Positions 26,209-34,479 of a stretch of 64,000 bases of DNA are shown here, one piece after another. Made by a program: the position numbers and the translations under genes. How positions within the stretch are numbered: position 1 is the stretch's first letter; the number at the start of each line of letters is the position of its first letter. Below the pieces are notes generated by a model. It saw only the letters and a program-made list of their open reading frames with translations, made no database searches and was not told the origin of the DNA. This DNA comes from a candidate division BRC1 bacterium HGW-BRC1-1. Lineage in GTDB: Bacteria > Sumerlaeota > Sumerlaeia > Sumerlaeales > Sumerlaeaceae. The DNA lies in contig PHCB01000002.1 of NCBI GenBank assembly GCA_002842095.1, positions 124,001 through 188,000 of the forward strand, given 5' to 3'.

Positions 26209-27025
26209 AGCATACCGTGTACCCTTCCGTTCGTTAGCCCCATTTCTGCTGATTTCGTTCGGCTTGGCTTGGGGTATTCTTGGCTTGTTCATCTTTCTCC
26301 AGGAACCTATGGAAGCGGTGTTTGGCCACCTCACCGGCAACCATCCGCTCTTCTTCCTGGCCGTGTACGCGCCTGCAATCGCGGCGTTCACTCTTGTTGC
26401 CCATAACGGTGGCCTCGCAGGCTTGAGGTGCTTCCTCGGACGGGCGTTGCTTTGGCGCTGCAGCGTGGCCTGGTATGCCTTTCTGATCATTGGCATTCCG
26501 TTGGTCTTCATTAGCGGTTCCGCGATCAGGGGGAATCTTCTCACGGAACCATTTCCATTTGCGTCCTTTCGGGCTCTGCTTGTGGCGTTGGTTCTCGCCG
26601 TAGTCAAAGGCCCGGTCGAAGAATTCGGCTGGCGGGGCCTGGCACTTCCGCTTCTACAAAGGAAGTTTGCTCCGATCTGGGCGGGGCTGATCCTTGGAGC
26701 CATATGGGGGCTGTGGCATCTGCCAGCTTTTCTCTTGAGCGGAACCCAACAGAGCGAGTGGTCATTCACGACGTTCCTGGCTGGGTGCTTGGCGATAAGT
26801 GTCATCGCAACTGCATTGTTCAATAGGTCGCATGGCAGCATTCTGCTGACGGGGTTCTTCCATTTCTCGCTCATGAACCCGATTTTTCCGGACGCGCAGC
26901 CTTACGACACGTGCCTGCTGATCATCGTCGCAACCTTGGTCGTTTGGTGGAGCCGCAAGGAGATGTTTACGAAGGAAATGTCTGTCACAGAAGTCATTCC
27001 GCACGGAAATGTTGCTGATGGCTAA
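26183..27025 (+). CDS. CPBP family intramembrane metalloprotease
   Basis: A 280-residue membrane protein with about eight helices. The Abi/CPBP signature is complete: VEEFGWRGLALP gives the EExxxR motif, IWGLWHLPAF the second motif histidine, and FHFSLMN the third. Such proteases process membrane proteins or act in bacteriocin immunity and prenyl-protein-like cleavage. The ATG at 26183 follows GAAGAGGAAG. The stop codon lies inside GGCTAAC, the first half-site of an attC-like element, so the gene may be an integron cassette. The upstream methyltransferase remnant overlaps its start. Confidence 0.88.
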   Translation: MPPTISGREAYRVPFRSLAPFLLISFGLAWGILGLFIFLQEPMEAVFGHLTGNHPLFFLAVYAPAIAAFTLVAHNGGLAGLRCFLGRALLWRCSVAWYAFLIIGIPLVFISGSAIRGNLLTEPFPFASFRALLVALVLAVVKGPVEEFGWRGLALPLLQRKFAPIWAGLILGAIWGLWHLPAFLLSGTQQSEWSFTTFLAGCLAISVIATALFNRSHGSILLTGFFHFSLMNPIFPDAQPYDTCLLIIVATLVVWWSRKEMFTKEMSVTEVIPHGNVADG

Positions 27026-27091
27026 CCATGCCATGCACCCGGACGAGAATTCCACTATGCTGCATCTCTGCCGGTCATGACCCCGTTAGGC
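27020..27091 (+). other. attC-like imperfect palindrome (integron cassette site)
   Basis: GGCTAAC (27020-27026) and GTTAGGC (27085-27091) bracket a 72-bp imperfect palindrome. The left arm has CATGCACCCGGACGAGA; the reverse complement of the right arm has CATGACCGGCAGAGA, matching with single-base bulges as in attC recombination sites. The CPBP stop codon TAA lies in the left core, as is usual for cassettes. No integron integrase gene is in the window. Confidence 0.55.
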
Positions 27092-27381
27092 GTTGTCAGC
27101 GCACACTGAGAATGAAAGCAAAGACAATCCATCCATGAAACCGCTAGAATGCAAAGGGGGACTGCTGAAGAATCCCCCTGCCGCTTCGGGCGTGATGTTT
27201 ACGTTGGTTTGTTGGTTCTCCCCGCAGGGCAAGAAAGATTCTTGATGGCCCGCAAGTCGTGCACTTCCTGCCCCTATCTTTTTACGAGTTTTCTGGCGAC
27301 GCAGCCCAAGAGCGAGGTGCTTAAGCCAAGGCTCTCATCATCGCGAATCGTGGTTCATCACTCCCTAATTGTGCTTGAAAA
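27092..27381. other. Intergenic region, nothing recognised
   Basis: Short frames exist (for example 27149-27439), but none has a ribosome-binding site, domain or plausible composition. I see no RNA gene or repeat here. Confidence 0.5.
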
Positions 27382-28125
27382 ATGCACCAACAGGGAGCAA
27401 CCAACTGGGAAATGGGCAAATTCAGTAGTCCCCAGTTGAGCCGCAGGACACGCCGCCTGCTGCTGCTGGCGGTGGCGGGAATCTTATTCGTGGTGGCCGG
27501 GTGGTTCGCCGCGACCTGGCTGAGTGTGCTGCGCCGCCTGGAGCGCGTGCGCGAGGATTTCACGCTCATCCACCGGGGTCTGTCAGAATTCGGCGTAGAC
27601 ATCGCCGGCATCCATCCGCCCGACACATCCATGCGCCGCGAGAAGAATCCCTCCGTGCCTCTGACGTTCGAGTGGGAACCTGGCTATGCCTATCGCGTTG
27701 GCCGGGCGAAGGGGGTGGGTTCAATTCCACCGTCGGTCGATTCGCCATTATATAATTGCCTCACGACACCGGTGCCCTATGTGGAGGCCAGCCACCTACG
27801 CGACCCGTTCCGTTGGGGGGCGACTTATGGCTATGCGAGTTGGAACTGGCAACACGACGATTTGCCGACACTTGCGATCGTCCACAGTCCCGGACCCGAT
27901 GGGCGCGACGACCGTTCCATCGTCGAGTTACAGCGCGAGGTGCGCGCGCTGCTCGTCTCGCGAAAGGCCGCCGGAGTTGACGAAAACGTTGCTCCACCGG
28001 CAGAGGCATTGCGTGACATGGTGGTGAAGGACCTCTACGACCCGACCAACGGCGTGAGGAGCCGCGGCGACCTGATCATGTTCTCCCAGTGGAGCAGTGT
28101 GCGGTTCGGCTTCGGGGCGAAGTAG
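27382..28125 (+). CDS. Membrane-anchored protein with pseudopilin-like C-terminal signature
   Basis: A 247-residue protein. Residues 20-45 form a single membrane anchor (LLLLAVAGILFVVAGWF) followed by a periplasmic domain. Two segments match the GspG-like prepilin at 40446: LTTPVPYVEASHLRDPF (there LITTPIAYMTGLLVDPF) and LYDPTNGVRSRGDLI (there TYDPTNGTISSGDLY). The prepilin cleavage motif is absent, so this could be a pilin-fold domain displayed on an ordinary anchor. A second ATG at 27412 is possible. It stands alone between repeats, and the function is unknown. Confidence 0.7.
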   Translation: MHQQGATNWEMGKFSSPQLSRRTRRLLLLAVAGILFVVAGWFAATWLSVLRRLERVREDFTLIHRGLSEFGVDIAGIHPPDTSMRREKNPSVPLTFEWEPGYAYRVGRAKGVGSIPPSVDSPLYNCLTTPVPYVEASHLRDPFRWGATYGYASWNWQHDDLPTLAIVHSPGPDGRDDRSIVELQREVRALLVSRKAAGVDENVAPPAEALRDMVVKDLYDPTNGVRSRGDLIMFSQWSSVRFGFGAK

Positions 28126-28163
28126 GCGGCAGAGGTCGGACCCCACAGGAGTTCGCCGTCCCC

Positions 28164-28679
28164 CTATTGATACTTCCGCCCTTCGTGTTCGAGCCATCCG
28201 GCCACATGGCCGCTACTGCCACCGGGCCGATGCGTCCAGTGCACCGTACCGCCCTCCTCGTTCCATTCGTACACACCATAGAAGCGCACCGTGTCGCCTT
28301 TCGCCAGCCTGGGGATCCTGCGCTCGGGCTCATCTATGTTGTGGGCGATCATCAGTGTCTGGCCGGTCGATAGCCGGAGCACGAATCTCTGGTGTCTGCT
28401 GCCATCGTTATCGTCCGTCAACAGTTTCGACACGACCCCCTCGCCCGACACCTGCAGGTTCTTCTGCCGCAACTGGAAAGCCAGCTGGAGCGCCGCGTTC
28501 GAATTGGTGACATGAGGCGCGGGATCGCCAGCCTTGCGCGGACGCGGCGTGGAGACAGTAACGACAACGCCACCGGACTCCGGGCCCGACGAGACATCTT
28601 CCCCCGCGAGTCGGAACAGGCCGAAAAGAAGGCCACCTAAAACAAGTAGCACCGCCGCGGCAAGAAGAGGTTTCTTCAT
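28164..28679 (-). CDS. DUF3465 family secreted protein
   Basis: A 171-residue protein with a signal peptide or anchor (MKKPLLAAAVLLVLGGLLFG). The C-terminal 110 residues match the DUF3465 pattern: GVVSKLLTDDNDGSRHQRFV, then SGQTLMIAHNID, GDTVRFYGVYEWNEEGG and VHWTHRPGG, ending WLEHEGRKYQ. This looks like a small OB/SH3-like extracytoplasmic domain of unknown activity. The ATG at 28679 is chosen over 28691 because it gives a standard signal peptide. It converges on the preceding gene. Confidence 0.88.
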   Translation of the reverse strand: MKKPLLAAAVLLVLGGLLFGLFRLAGEDVSSGPESGGVVVTVSTPRPRKAGDPAPHVTNSNAALQLAFQLRQKNLQVSGEGVVSKLLTDDNDGSRHQRFVLRLSTGQTLMIAHNIDEPERRIPRLAKGDTVRFYGVYEWNEEGGTVHWTHRPGGSSGHVAGWLEHEGRKYQ

Positions 28680-28894
28680 GCGTAAAGTCACTGACGGGTC
28701 AAGTCGCGATGGTCAAGAAAGACAGCGCTCAGGGCTGGCGGCCGGATGGACGGCGACCAGCGCGATGTCCGCGCGACTGGGGCTTTTAACGACCCATGCG
28801 CAGTGTCGGACAAACGAAGGAATGAACCCAGTAACTAACGTGAGATATAGAACGAAAACGGCAGTCGAACCAAGTGCTGCGACATGGACTCCCA

Positions 28895-28975
28895 CCGGTG
28901 TGCAACCGGTGTGCAACCGGTGTGCAAGTTCCTGCTACACTTCCTTCTTGGGTACGAATTAGGGGGGCAGGAATC
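28895..28975 (+). repeat. Three 11-bp CCGGTGTGCAA units plus TACGAATT module
   Basis: Three perfect tandem units (28895-28927), then GTTCCTGCTACACTTCC and GGGTACGAATTAGGGGGGC (28950-28968). The same order of array then module occurs at 24740-24866, so the two parts form one composite repeat. Confidence 0.85.
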
Positions 28976-29117
28976 TCCGGTTGTAGGTGCGAATCTACGT
29001 GCTCGTGCACCGAAAATATCCCGCTGAAGCGACACAAAAACATGACCGCAACTGCTAAAGAAGGTTGACTCGCTACGTTTTCAACGGTAGCTTTTTCCTG
29101 TTGTTTGGAGGTAGTTT

Positions 29118-30338
29118 ATGAGCCGTCTTGTTTTTCCTGCGTGTTGCACCGTTGCCTTGGCTTTGCTTGTCCTCATGCCGACCCACGCGCCCGCTGCCGA
29201 CCCCGTCACATCCGGCCAGCTAAATCCGCCCACCACCCATGTTGCCTTGGGGTGGAATGACTTGGGGATGCACTGCATGAACCGCAACTATGCTGACATG
29301 TGTATCCTACCGCCATTTAACAACCTGTGGGTTCAGGTGGTGCAGCGCGGCAATCCGCCCCAGCTCACAACGCAGGGCATCGAGCTGTCCTACCGCTTCC
29401 CCGACAACACCTATTCCGTAGGCAAGGTGGATTTTTGGAGCCACGAACAGCAACTCTTCGGCGTAAATCTGCCCGATAATGTTGGCCTCACCGGCAACGG
29501 TCTGACAGGCAAGCTCGACTGGAATGGAAGTGCCTACGAGGTGACCGGCGTACCGCTCACGCCATGGGACGATGCCAACCTCGTCACCGAGCAGCCTTAT
29601 CAGTACGCTGAAGTGACGGTGAAAAATGCGGCCACCAGCGTCACGCTCGACCAGACCATGTTCGTCGCGCCCACATCCACCGAGATGTCCTGCGGCACAT
29701 GCCACCATGAGGATAACATGAGCGTCGAGTATGTCATCCTGACCAAGCACGATGAAGAGCACGCATTGAACTTGCGCGGCAACCGCCCCGTGCTGTGCGC
29801 GAGCTGCCATTCCTCGAACGCGTTGGGCACACCCGGCACGCCCGGCGTAAAGTCCCTCTCGCAGGCGATTCACGGCAAGCATGCCGCGGAGATCGGGTCC
29901 ACCATGAACTGCTATTCATGCCACCCCGGGTCTCAGACCCAATGTCAGCGCGGAGCGATGCACCTCGCCGGAAAGGTCTGCAGCGACTGCCACGGCAACA
30001 TCCAGCAGGTGGCGAATTCTATCGCCGGGGGCAGGCGCCCGTGGATTGACGAGCCGCGCTGCAGCCAATGCCACGACGCTGCGCACAGTGAAAACGCAGG
30101 CAAGCTCTACCGCAATTCCATCGGCCACGGTGGGCTATATTGCGCGGCATGCCACAATAGCCCCCACGCCGAATTGCCCACCGCCAAGGCGCGCGACGCC
30201 GTGCAGGCTATGCGTGTGCAGGGCACCGCCACCTACATCCGCGACTGCATGGTTTGCCACACCACCATGCCCACCGCAGCCGGCCCTCACGGCGCATTGC
30301 CGCCATCGTCGGTCAGGAACTGGACGCTGTTCAACTGA
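29118..30338 (+). CDS. Secreted seven-haem c-type cytochrome
   Basis: A 406-residue protein with a signal peptide ending THAPAADP. Residues 40-185 form an N-terminal domain without haem sites (VALGWNDLGMHCMN at its start). Seven CxxCH haem-binding motifs follow: CGTCH (192), CASCH (227), CYSCH (265), CSDCH (288), CSQCH (315), CAACH (332) and CMVCH (357). Extra histidines between them can serve as distal ligands. It is probably a periplasmic or outer-surface electron carrier. No partner oxidase, porin or maturation genes are adjacent. A strong GGAGG precedes the ATG at 29118. Confidence 0.9.
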   Translation: MSRLVFPACCTVALALLVLMPTHAPAADPVTSGQLNPPTTHVALGWNDLGMHCMNRNYADMCILPPFNNLWVQVVQRGNPPQLTTQGIELSYRFPDNTYSVGKVDFWSHEQQLFGVNLPDNVGLTGNGLTGKLDWNGSAYEVTGVPLTPWDDANLVTEQPYQYAEVTVKNAATSVTLDQTMFVAPTSTEMSCGTCHHEDNMSVEYVILTKHDEEHALNLRGNRPVLCASCHSSNALGTPGTPGVKSLSQAIHGKHAAEIGSTMNCYSCHPGSQTQCQRGAMHLAGKVCSDCHGNIQQVANSIAGGRRPWIDEPRCSQCHDAAHSENAGKLYRNSIGHGGLYCAACHNSPHAELPTAKARDAVQAMRVQGTATYIRDCMVCHTTMPTAAGPHGALPPSSVRNWTLFN

Positions 30339-30468
30339 CAGTGCCAATCTTGTTAAGGATTTTCTGGCGGCGAAGCTCTCCGGGAACGGTCATTTTGAGT
30401 CGGCTCAGGCGATTGATTCGGACGGTGGAACGAGCGCCGCGACCGGAAACACCGTAACAGCTTCGTTG

Positions 30469-30533
30469 AGGGATACGAATGTGGGGGACAGGAATGCCGC
30501 CCTCCAAACAGGAGCGGGGGCATTTCTGCCTCC
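30469..30533 (+). repeat. TACGAATG module plus imperfect CGGGGGCA hairpin
   Basis: GAGGGATACGAATGTGGGGG is followed by AACAGGAG and CGGGGGCATTTCTGCCTCCG (30514-30533). It is the same composite as 24806-24866, with substitutions. Confidence 0.65.
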
Positions 30534-30536
30534 GCC

Positions 30537-31892
30537 CTACGGCCAAACGGACCTCAGCGGATAGGCTTCCATGGATATCACGCGCGCGGGTGGGCCGGTG
30601 GTGAACAGCTCGAGGTCATGGTCGTCTGCGCTTGGCAGGAAGCACGAGGTGAGGGCGACCTCGCCGTCGTTGCCGAATAGCTCGACCGAGGTGCGGTCGA
30701 TGAGGAGTTCCAGGCGGATGCGCGCGTCCCTCGCCTTCATGGGCGCGGAGGCGCCGAGGCACGAGATTCGTCCCTCCCTCGCGTCGAAGACCGCGGCCTC
30801 GCCGCGGATTCTGAACCCGACCTGCGCCGCGTCACCAACCTCGATCTCGGCGCGGATGTGCCACAGGTCACCCTTGAGTTCCGACAGCGGGTTTGCCCCG
30901 GGCTGGAGCGCGAGGTTCGCCCAGTGATGCCCCGGCTCGTGCAGCGACTCGATTTCCCGCACGGGGAGCTTTGTCAGGCGCGGTCCGCTCGGCGTGGAAC
31001 GGAGCTGAAGCTCGCAGGGGATGCTCATCTGCTGGTTGAACGGCATGCCGGGGTACTTGCCTTCGCGCATCCACGCTATCTGGATCCTGCGCCCGTCCTC
31101 CGGCAGAATGTCGCTGAAGGTCTGCACCGCGTAGCTGTTCCGGCCGTATTCGGCCTGAAGAAGCCCGGTTTCGGTCGTGAAGCGGTGCCCGTCGAAGGAC
31201 CCGACAAGGTAGCGCCCGTCTGCGGCGGTCCATACCCACTTGCTGCCGCCGTCGCCGCCAAGGATTGGCATCTCAAAGAAATCGGGACATTCGCTGGTTC
31301 CCGGGACGGTCATGTCGTGCAGGTGCCGCCAGTTCTTGAGGTCGGGCGAGTTGAAGAAGGCGAAGCTGTCGTCTTTGAGATAGAGCGTCATCACCCACTT
31401 GCGGGTCGGCGCGTGCCAGACGACCTTGGGGTCGCGGTTGCCCTCGGCGATGAAGGGAATGACGGGATTGCCCGCGTATCTGGTCCAGCTCCTTCCGCAG
31501 TCGGTGCTGGAGGCCAGACTCTGGACGTATGGCGATTTGATTCCGGCGGAGTCGGGACGCGCGACCGTGAAGAGCGCGACAATCGCCGTTTCGGCCCCCT
31601 TGCCGAAACCGCCGGTGTCCAGGGTGTCCACCACCGCCGAGCCGGAGAAGATGGTGCCCTCGGCGTCGGGCTCGATGGCGTCGGGCAGTTGCCGCCAGCG
31701 CAGCAGGTCCGTGCTGACGGCGTGCCCCCATGTCATGTTGCCCCACTCGAGCCCGTGCGGGTTGTGCTGGAAGAAGAGGTGGTACTCACCGTTGTGGTGG
31801 ACCAGCCCGTTGGGGTCGTTGAGCCAGTTCCTCGCCGCCGTGAAGTGGAACTGCGGCCTGAGGGCTTCGTGATAGAGTGAAGGGGTGGTCAT
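30537..31892 (-). CDS. Glycoside hydrolase family 32 (levanase/invertase type)
   Basis: A 451-residue fructan or sucrose hydrolase. It begins with the five-blade propeller signature FTAARNWLNDPNGLVHH, with nucleophile Asp26. It has the transition-state motif NRDPKVVWH and the acid/base glutamate in SECPDFFEM, and ends with a beta-sandwich domain (IRLELLIDRTSVELFGNDGE). There is no signal peptide, so it probably acts in the cytoplasm on imported fructosides, or its start is misplaced. No transporter or PTS gene is adjacent. The ATG at 31892 lacks a clear ribosome-binding site. Confidence 0.93.
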   Translation of the reverse strand: MTTPSLYHEALRPQFHFTAARNWLNDPNGLVHHNGEYHLFFQHNPHGLEWGNMTWGHAVSTDLLRWRQLPDAIEPDAEGTIFSGSAVVDTLDTGGFGKGAETAIVALFTVARPDSAGIKSPYVQSLASSTDCGRSWTRYAGNPVIPFIAEGNRDPKVVWHAPTRKWVMTLYLKDDSFAFFNSPDLKNWRHLHDMTVPGTSECPDFFEMPILGGDGGSKWVWTAADGRYLVGSFDGHRFTTETGLLQAEYGRNSYAVQTFSDILPEDGRRIQIAWMREGKYPGMPFNQQMSIPCELQLRSTPSGPRLTKLPVREIESLHEPGHHWANLALQPGANPLSELKGDLWHIRAEIEVGDAAQVGFRIRGEAAVFDAREGRISCLGASAPMKARDARIRLELLIDRTSVELFGNDGEVALTSCFLPSADDHDLELFTTGPPARVISMEAYPLRSVWP

Positions 31893-31977
31893 GTTGTGGT
31901 CCCGGATTGTGTGTTCGGTGCAGCAGATTCATCGCGTGCTTGCGCCGGCCGGTGCAAGCACGGTCAGCACGGCAACG

Positions 31978-32091
31978 AGGAATTATGAATTACGAATGGA
32001 AACGGGCCAGTTCTTAATTCGTAATTCGTACTTGACCGATCTTCCTTGCCCGCACGACAAGCACCCCGCCAGATTGTTTTTCAACCACGAC
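31978..32091. repeat. Heptamer hairpin repeat plus 52-bp module
   Basis: The left arm GGAATTATGAATTACGAAT (31978-31996) is complementary in type to the right arm TTAATTCGTAATTCGTA (32014-32030). A TCTTCCTTGCCCGC...TTTCAACCACGAC module (32039-32091), also present at 25928-25979, follows. Confidence 0.75.
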
Positions 32092-32111
32092 ATCGGAAGG
32101 TCTTACGCGCA

Positions 32112-33014
32112 ATGTTTTCAACCACCGCTATTTTTTCCACGTTCAAAACAAATCTGTCTCGCGCTGCCATCTGCGCGCTCATTCTTGTGGCGTGCGCGCT
32201 TGATGCGGCGGCTGCGAAGAAGATTTCCGTGTTCATCCGCGTGGATGATATTTTTACCAGTACCTCGGAAATTCGCCCCGTCGAGATAGACGCTTTCCTC
32301 AAGGCCGCCGAGAAGCACGACGCGAAGGTGATTCTGGCCACGGTGCCCAACCGCCTGCTGCAATGGCACATTAACACCGACGGACACATGACGCGGGCGC
32401 TGCTCTCCGCCGTCGACCGCGGCCATCAGGTGGTGCAGCACGGCTACAACCACATGTGCGCGTTTAGCAAAAACACGGGCGCCGAGTTCTCGACGACAGA
32501 ATCGATGAAGATGCTGACGCAGGAGCAACGCATCGACAAGATCGTGGAAGGCCGGCGCATTCTCGAGGCCGCCATCGGGCGTCCCGTCACGTGCTACATC
32601 GGCCCGGGCATGGACGACGACGTTTTAATCCCCATCGACGAGGCGGCGTTGCGCGCCAGAGGATTTGTCTGGTTGAAGGCCGAAAGGGCGACCCAGCCAA
32701 CCATCCTGCCCACGGGCGGCGCGATGTATCCCGGTACGCTTGACTTTGGATGGCAACTCACGGAAGAGAATTATGCGTCGCAGATGGAAGCGGCGAAGGA
32801 ATACTGTAAAAAATTGGCAGAGAATGGCGACGCGATTTGCCTCAAGTTCCACGAGCCGTACACGCGCGCGGGCTATCTTGATGGCATCGTGGCGAAGCAT
32901 CTTGATGAGTTGCTGACGTGGATGGATGCCCAGCAGGAGTGGGACATCGAATACGTCACGCTGGACAGCTACTACGCCTCCCACGGCGGCAAACCGGTAG
33001 TCGCGGAGAAGTAG
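32112..33014 (+). CDS. Secreted polysaccharide deacetylase-like protein
   Basis: A 300-residue protein with a signal peptide (hydrophobic core about residues 14-32, LSRAAICALILVACALDAAA). The mature protein starts KKISVFIRVDDIF, matching the first motif of the NodB-like/DUF2334 deacetylase fold (D-D). A second motif, HGYNHMC, could supply metal-binding histidines. The C-terminal part has CLKFHEPYTRAGYLD. It probably removes acyl groups from an extracellular polysaccharide, although the catalytic set is not typical enough to be certain. The ATG at 32112 is chosen because upstream codons belong to the repeat module. Confidence 0.75.
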   Translation: MFSTTAIFSTFKTNLSRAAICALILVACALDAAAAKKISVFIRVDDIFTSTSEIRPVEIDAFLKAAEKHDAKVILATVPNRLLQWHINTDGHMTRALLSAVDRGHQVVQHGYNHMCAFSKNTGAEFSTTESMKMLTQEQRIDKIVEGRRILEAAIGRPVTCYIGPGMDDDVLIPIDEAALRARGFVWLKAERATQPTILPTGGAMYPGTLDFGWQLTEENYASQMEAAKEYCKKLAENGDAICLKFHEPYTRAGYLDGIVAKHLDELLTWMDAQQEWDIEYVTLDSYYASHGGKPVVAEK

Positions 33015-33411
33015 CCCACGGGGCCGCAGGTGCGACGGCTCGATTCTCGATCCTGCGGGACAGGCCCATTAAACTTTACAAAGAGATCACCTCAAAGAAG
33101 ATCCGTTATCTTTGGATTCCCCGATGTGTGACATGGAACGGCAGATCGGGATGCGCCAGCTCACGGTAAACCAGACCTTTTCAAGGGCCCGTCCTGTCAA
33201 TTGCGGCGCTTCACCCTCGAATTCCGATTGAAAAAACTGTCAGCTGGAAGCATCTGGTTGGCAGAAGAGAAAATTCAGCGGTCCGATTTTGATTCTCAGA
33301 GGTCTAACCTGTGTGAGGTAACCTTCACGATGGCGCTTTCATCCAAGTCGCGAACGATGCACTTCGGGTGGCAAGCCATCATGACTAAATCTACCTGAGT
33401 AGGAGCGGACA
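33015..33411 (+). other. 397-bp leader region of the B12-sensor operon
   Basis: No credible gene. CCGCAGG (33024-33030) pairs with CCTGCGG (33052-33058) as a hairpin just after the deacetylase stop and may be a weak terminator. I looked for the B12-box and the conserved core of a cobalamin riboswitch before 33412 and did not find one. A ribosome-binding site TAGGAG lies 8 bp before the ATG at 33412. Confidence 0.5.
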
Positions 33412-34479
33412 ATGCAAACGGACTACCAGATTGCTGGAGAGACCATCATTGCGCGCAAGCGCGAGTTGGCGGAGGCCGCATGCGCCTGGCAGTATGAGCG
33501 CCAGCCCGGCGTGTGGGAACCCTACGGTGAGATCGGACGCCAGAGGGCCATTGAAGATGCAGAGTATCACCTCACCTTCCTGGCCGAAGCGTTAAGTGCG
33601 CAGCACCTTCCATTATTTACACAATATGTTGCCTGGGCAAAAGGGCTCTTCACCGGGCTGGGCCTGCCCGATGATGCACTTCAGATGGGTCTGGAATGCC
33701 AAATGGACGTTCTGCGGACGAAGCTCCCTTCGGAACTGAGCGGCCCGGCTAACGAATACAACGCCGCGGCCATTGCGCATCTCTCCGAATACCCAAACAC
33801 CCCGCTTCCTTTCGTTGACGAAACTCACTCGCTGGGCCCGTTGACAAAACGCTATCTTGATGCACTTCTGCGAGGTGAGCGCCACGAGGCCAACAAGCTG
33901 ATCATAGAGGCTGCCAGAAGCGGCGTCGCAATTCGCGAGATCTACGAGCAGGTATTTGAGCGATCCCAGAAGGAAGTTGGAAGGCTGTGGCAAACCAACC
34001 AACTGACGGTGGCACAGGAGCATTACTGTACGGCTTCGACTCAGTTGATCATGTCACAGTTCTACCCTCAACTCTTTGCCACTCCGCGCAATGGACGGCG
34101 TCTGGTGGCTGCGTGTGTCAGTGGTGAACTTCACGAGATTGGCGCCCGCATGGTGACTGATTTCTTCGAGCTGGACGGTTGGGATACTTACTACCTTGGC
34201 GCCAACTCGCCCACACATACCATCGTGCAGGCAGTCGTTGACCGAAAGGCCGACGTGCTCGCCGTGTCATCGACGATGACGTTCCACCTGCGCCAGGTTC
34301 GTGAGATCATCGCGGCTGTTCGTGCTTCGCCCAGCGCACGCTCCGTGAAGATTCTCGTTGGCGGATACCCGTTCAGTGTTGTCACGGGTCTTTGGACGGA
34401 GATTGGCGCAGACGGGTCCGGAATCAGTGCCTCAGGTGCCGTAGACGTCGGGAATCAGTTGGCTGGCAGCAAACATTGA
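33412..34479 (+). CDS. Cobalamin-binding sensor protein with CarH-type photoreceptor motifs
   Basis: A 355-residue soluble protein. Residues 1-140 are a helical domain I do not recognise. Residues 141-215 form the four-helix B12-binding-2 domain and contain W193-x9-E203-H204 (LWQTNQLTVAQEH), the signature of adenosylcobalamin photoreceptors of the CarH/LitR type. Residues 230-350 are the Rossmann-like B12 domain with E239-x-H241-x-x-G244 (GELHEIGARM), whose histidine is the lower axial ligand, and LVGGYPF. The MerR DNA-binding domain of CarH is absent, and the residue after W193 is Gln, where Thermus CarH has a His that captures cobalt after light. Its stop overlaps the GGDEF start (TGATG), so the two are co-translated. 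Confidence 0.85.
   Translation: MQTDYQIAGETIIARKRELAEAACAWQYERQPGVWEPYGEIGRQRAIEDAEYHLTFLAEALSAQHLPLFTQYVAWAKGLFTGLGLPDDALQMGLECQMDVLRTKLPSELSGPANEYNAAAIAHLSEYPNTPLPFVDETHSLGPLTKRYLDALLRGERHEANKLIIEAARSGVAIREIYEQVFERSQKEVGRLWQTNQLTVAQEHYCTASTQLIMSQFYPQLFATPRNGRRLVAACVSGELHEIGARMVTDFFELDGWDTYYLGANSPTHTIVQAVVDRKADVLAVSSTMTFHLRQVREIIAAVRASPSARSVKILVGGYPFSVVTGLWTEIGADGSGISASGAVDVGNQLAGSKH

Noticed and set aside
33015-33411. Cobalamin riboswitch before the B12-sensor gene
   Set aside because: I could not find the B12 box or core consensus. A covariance search would be needed to exclude a divergent form.
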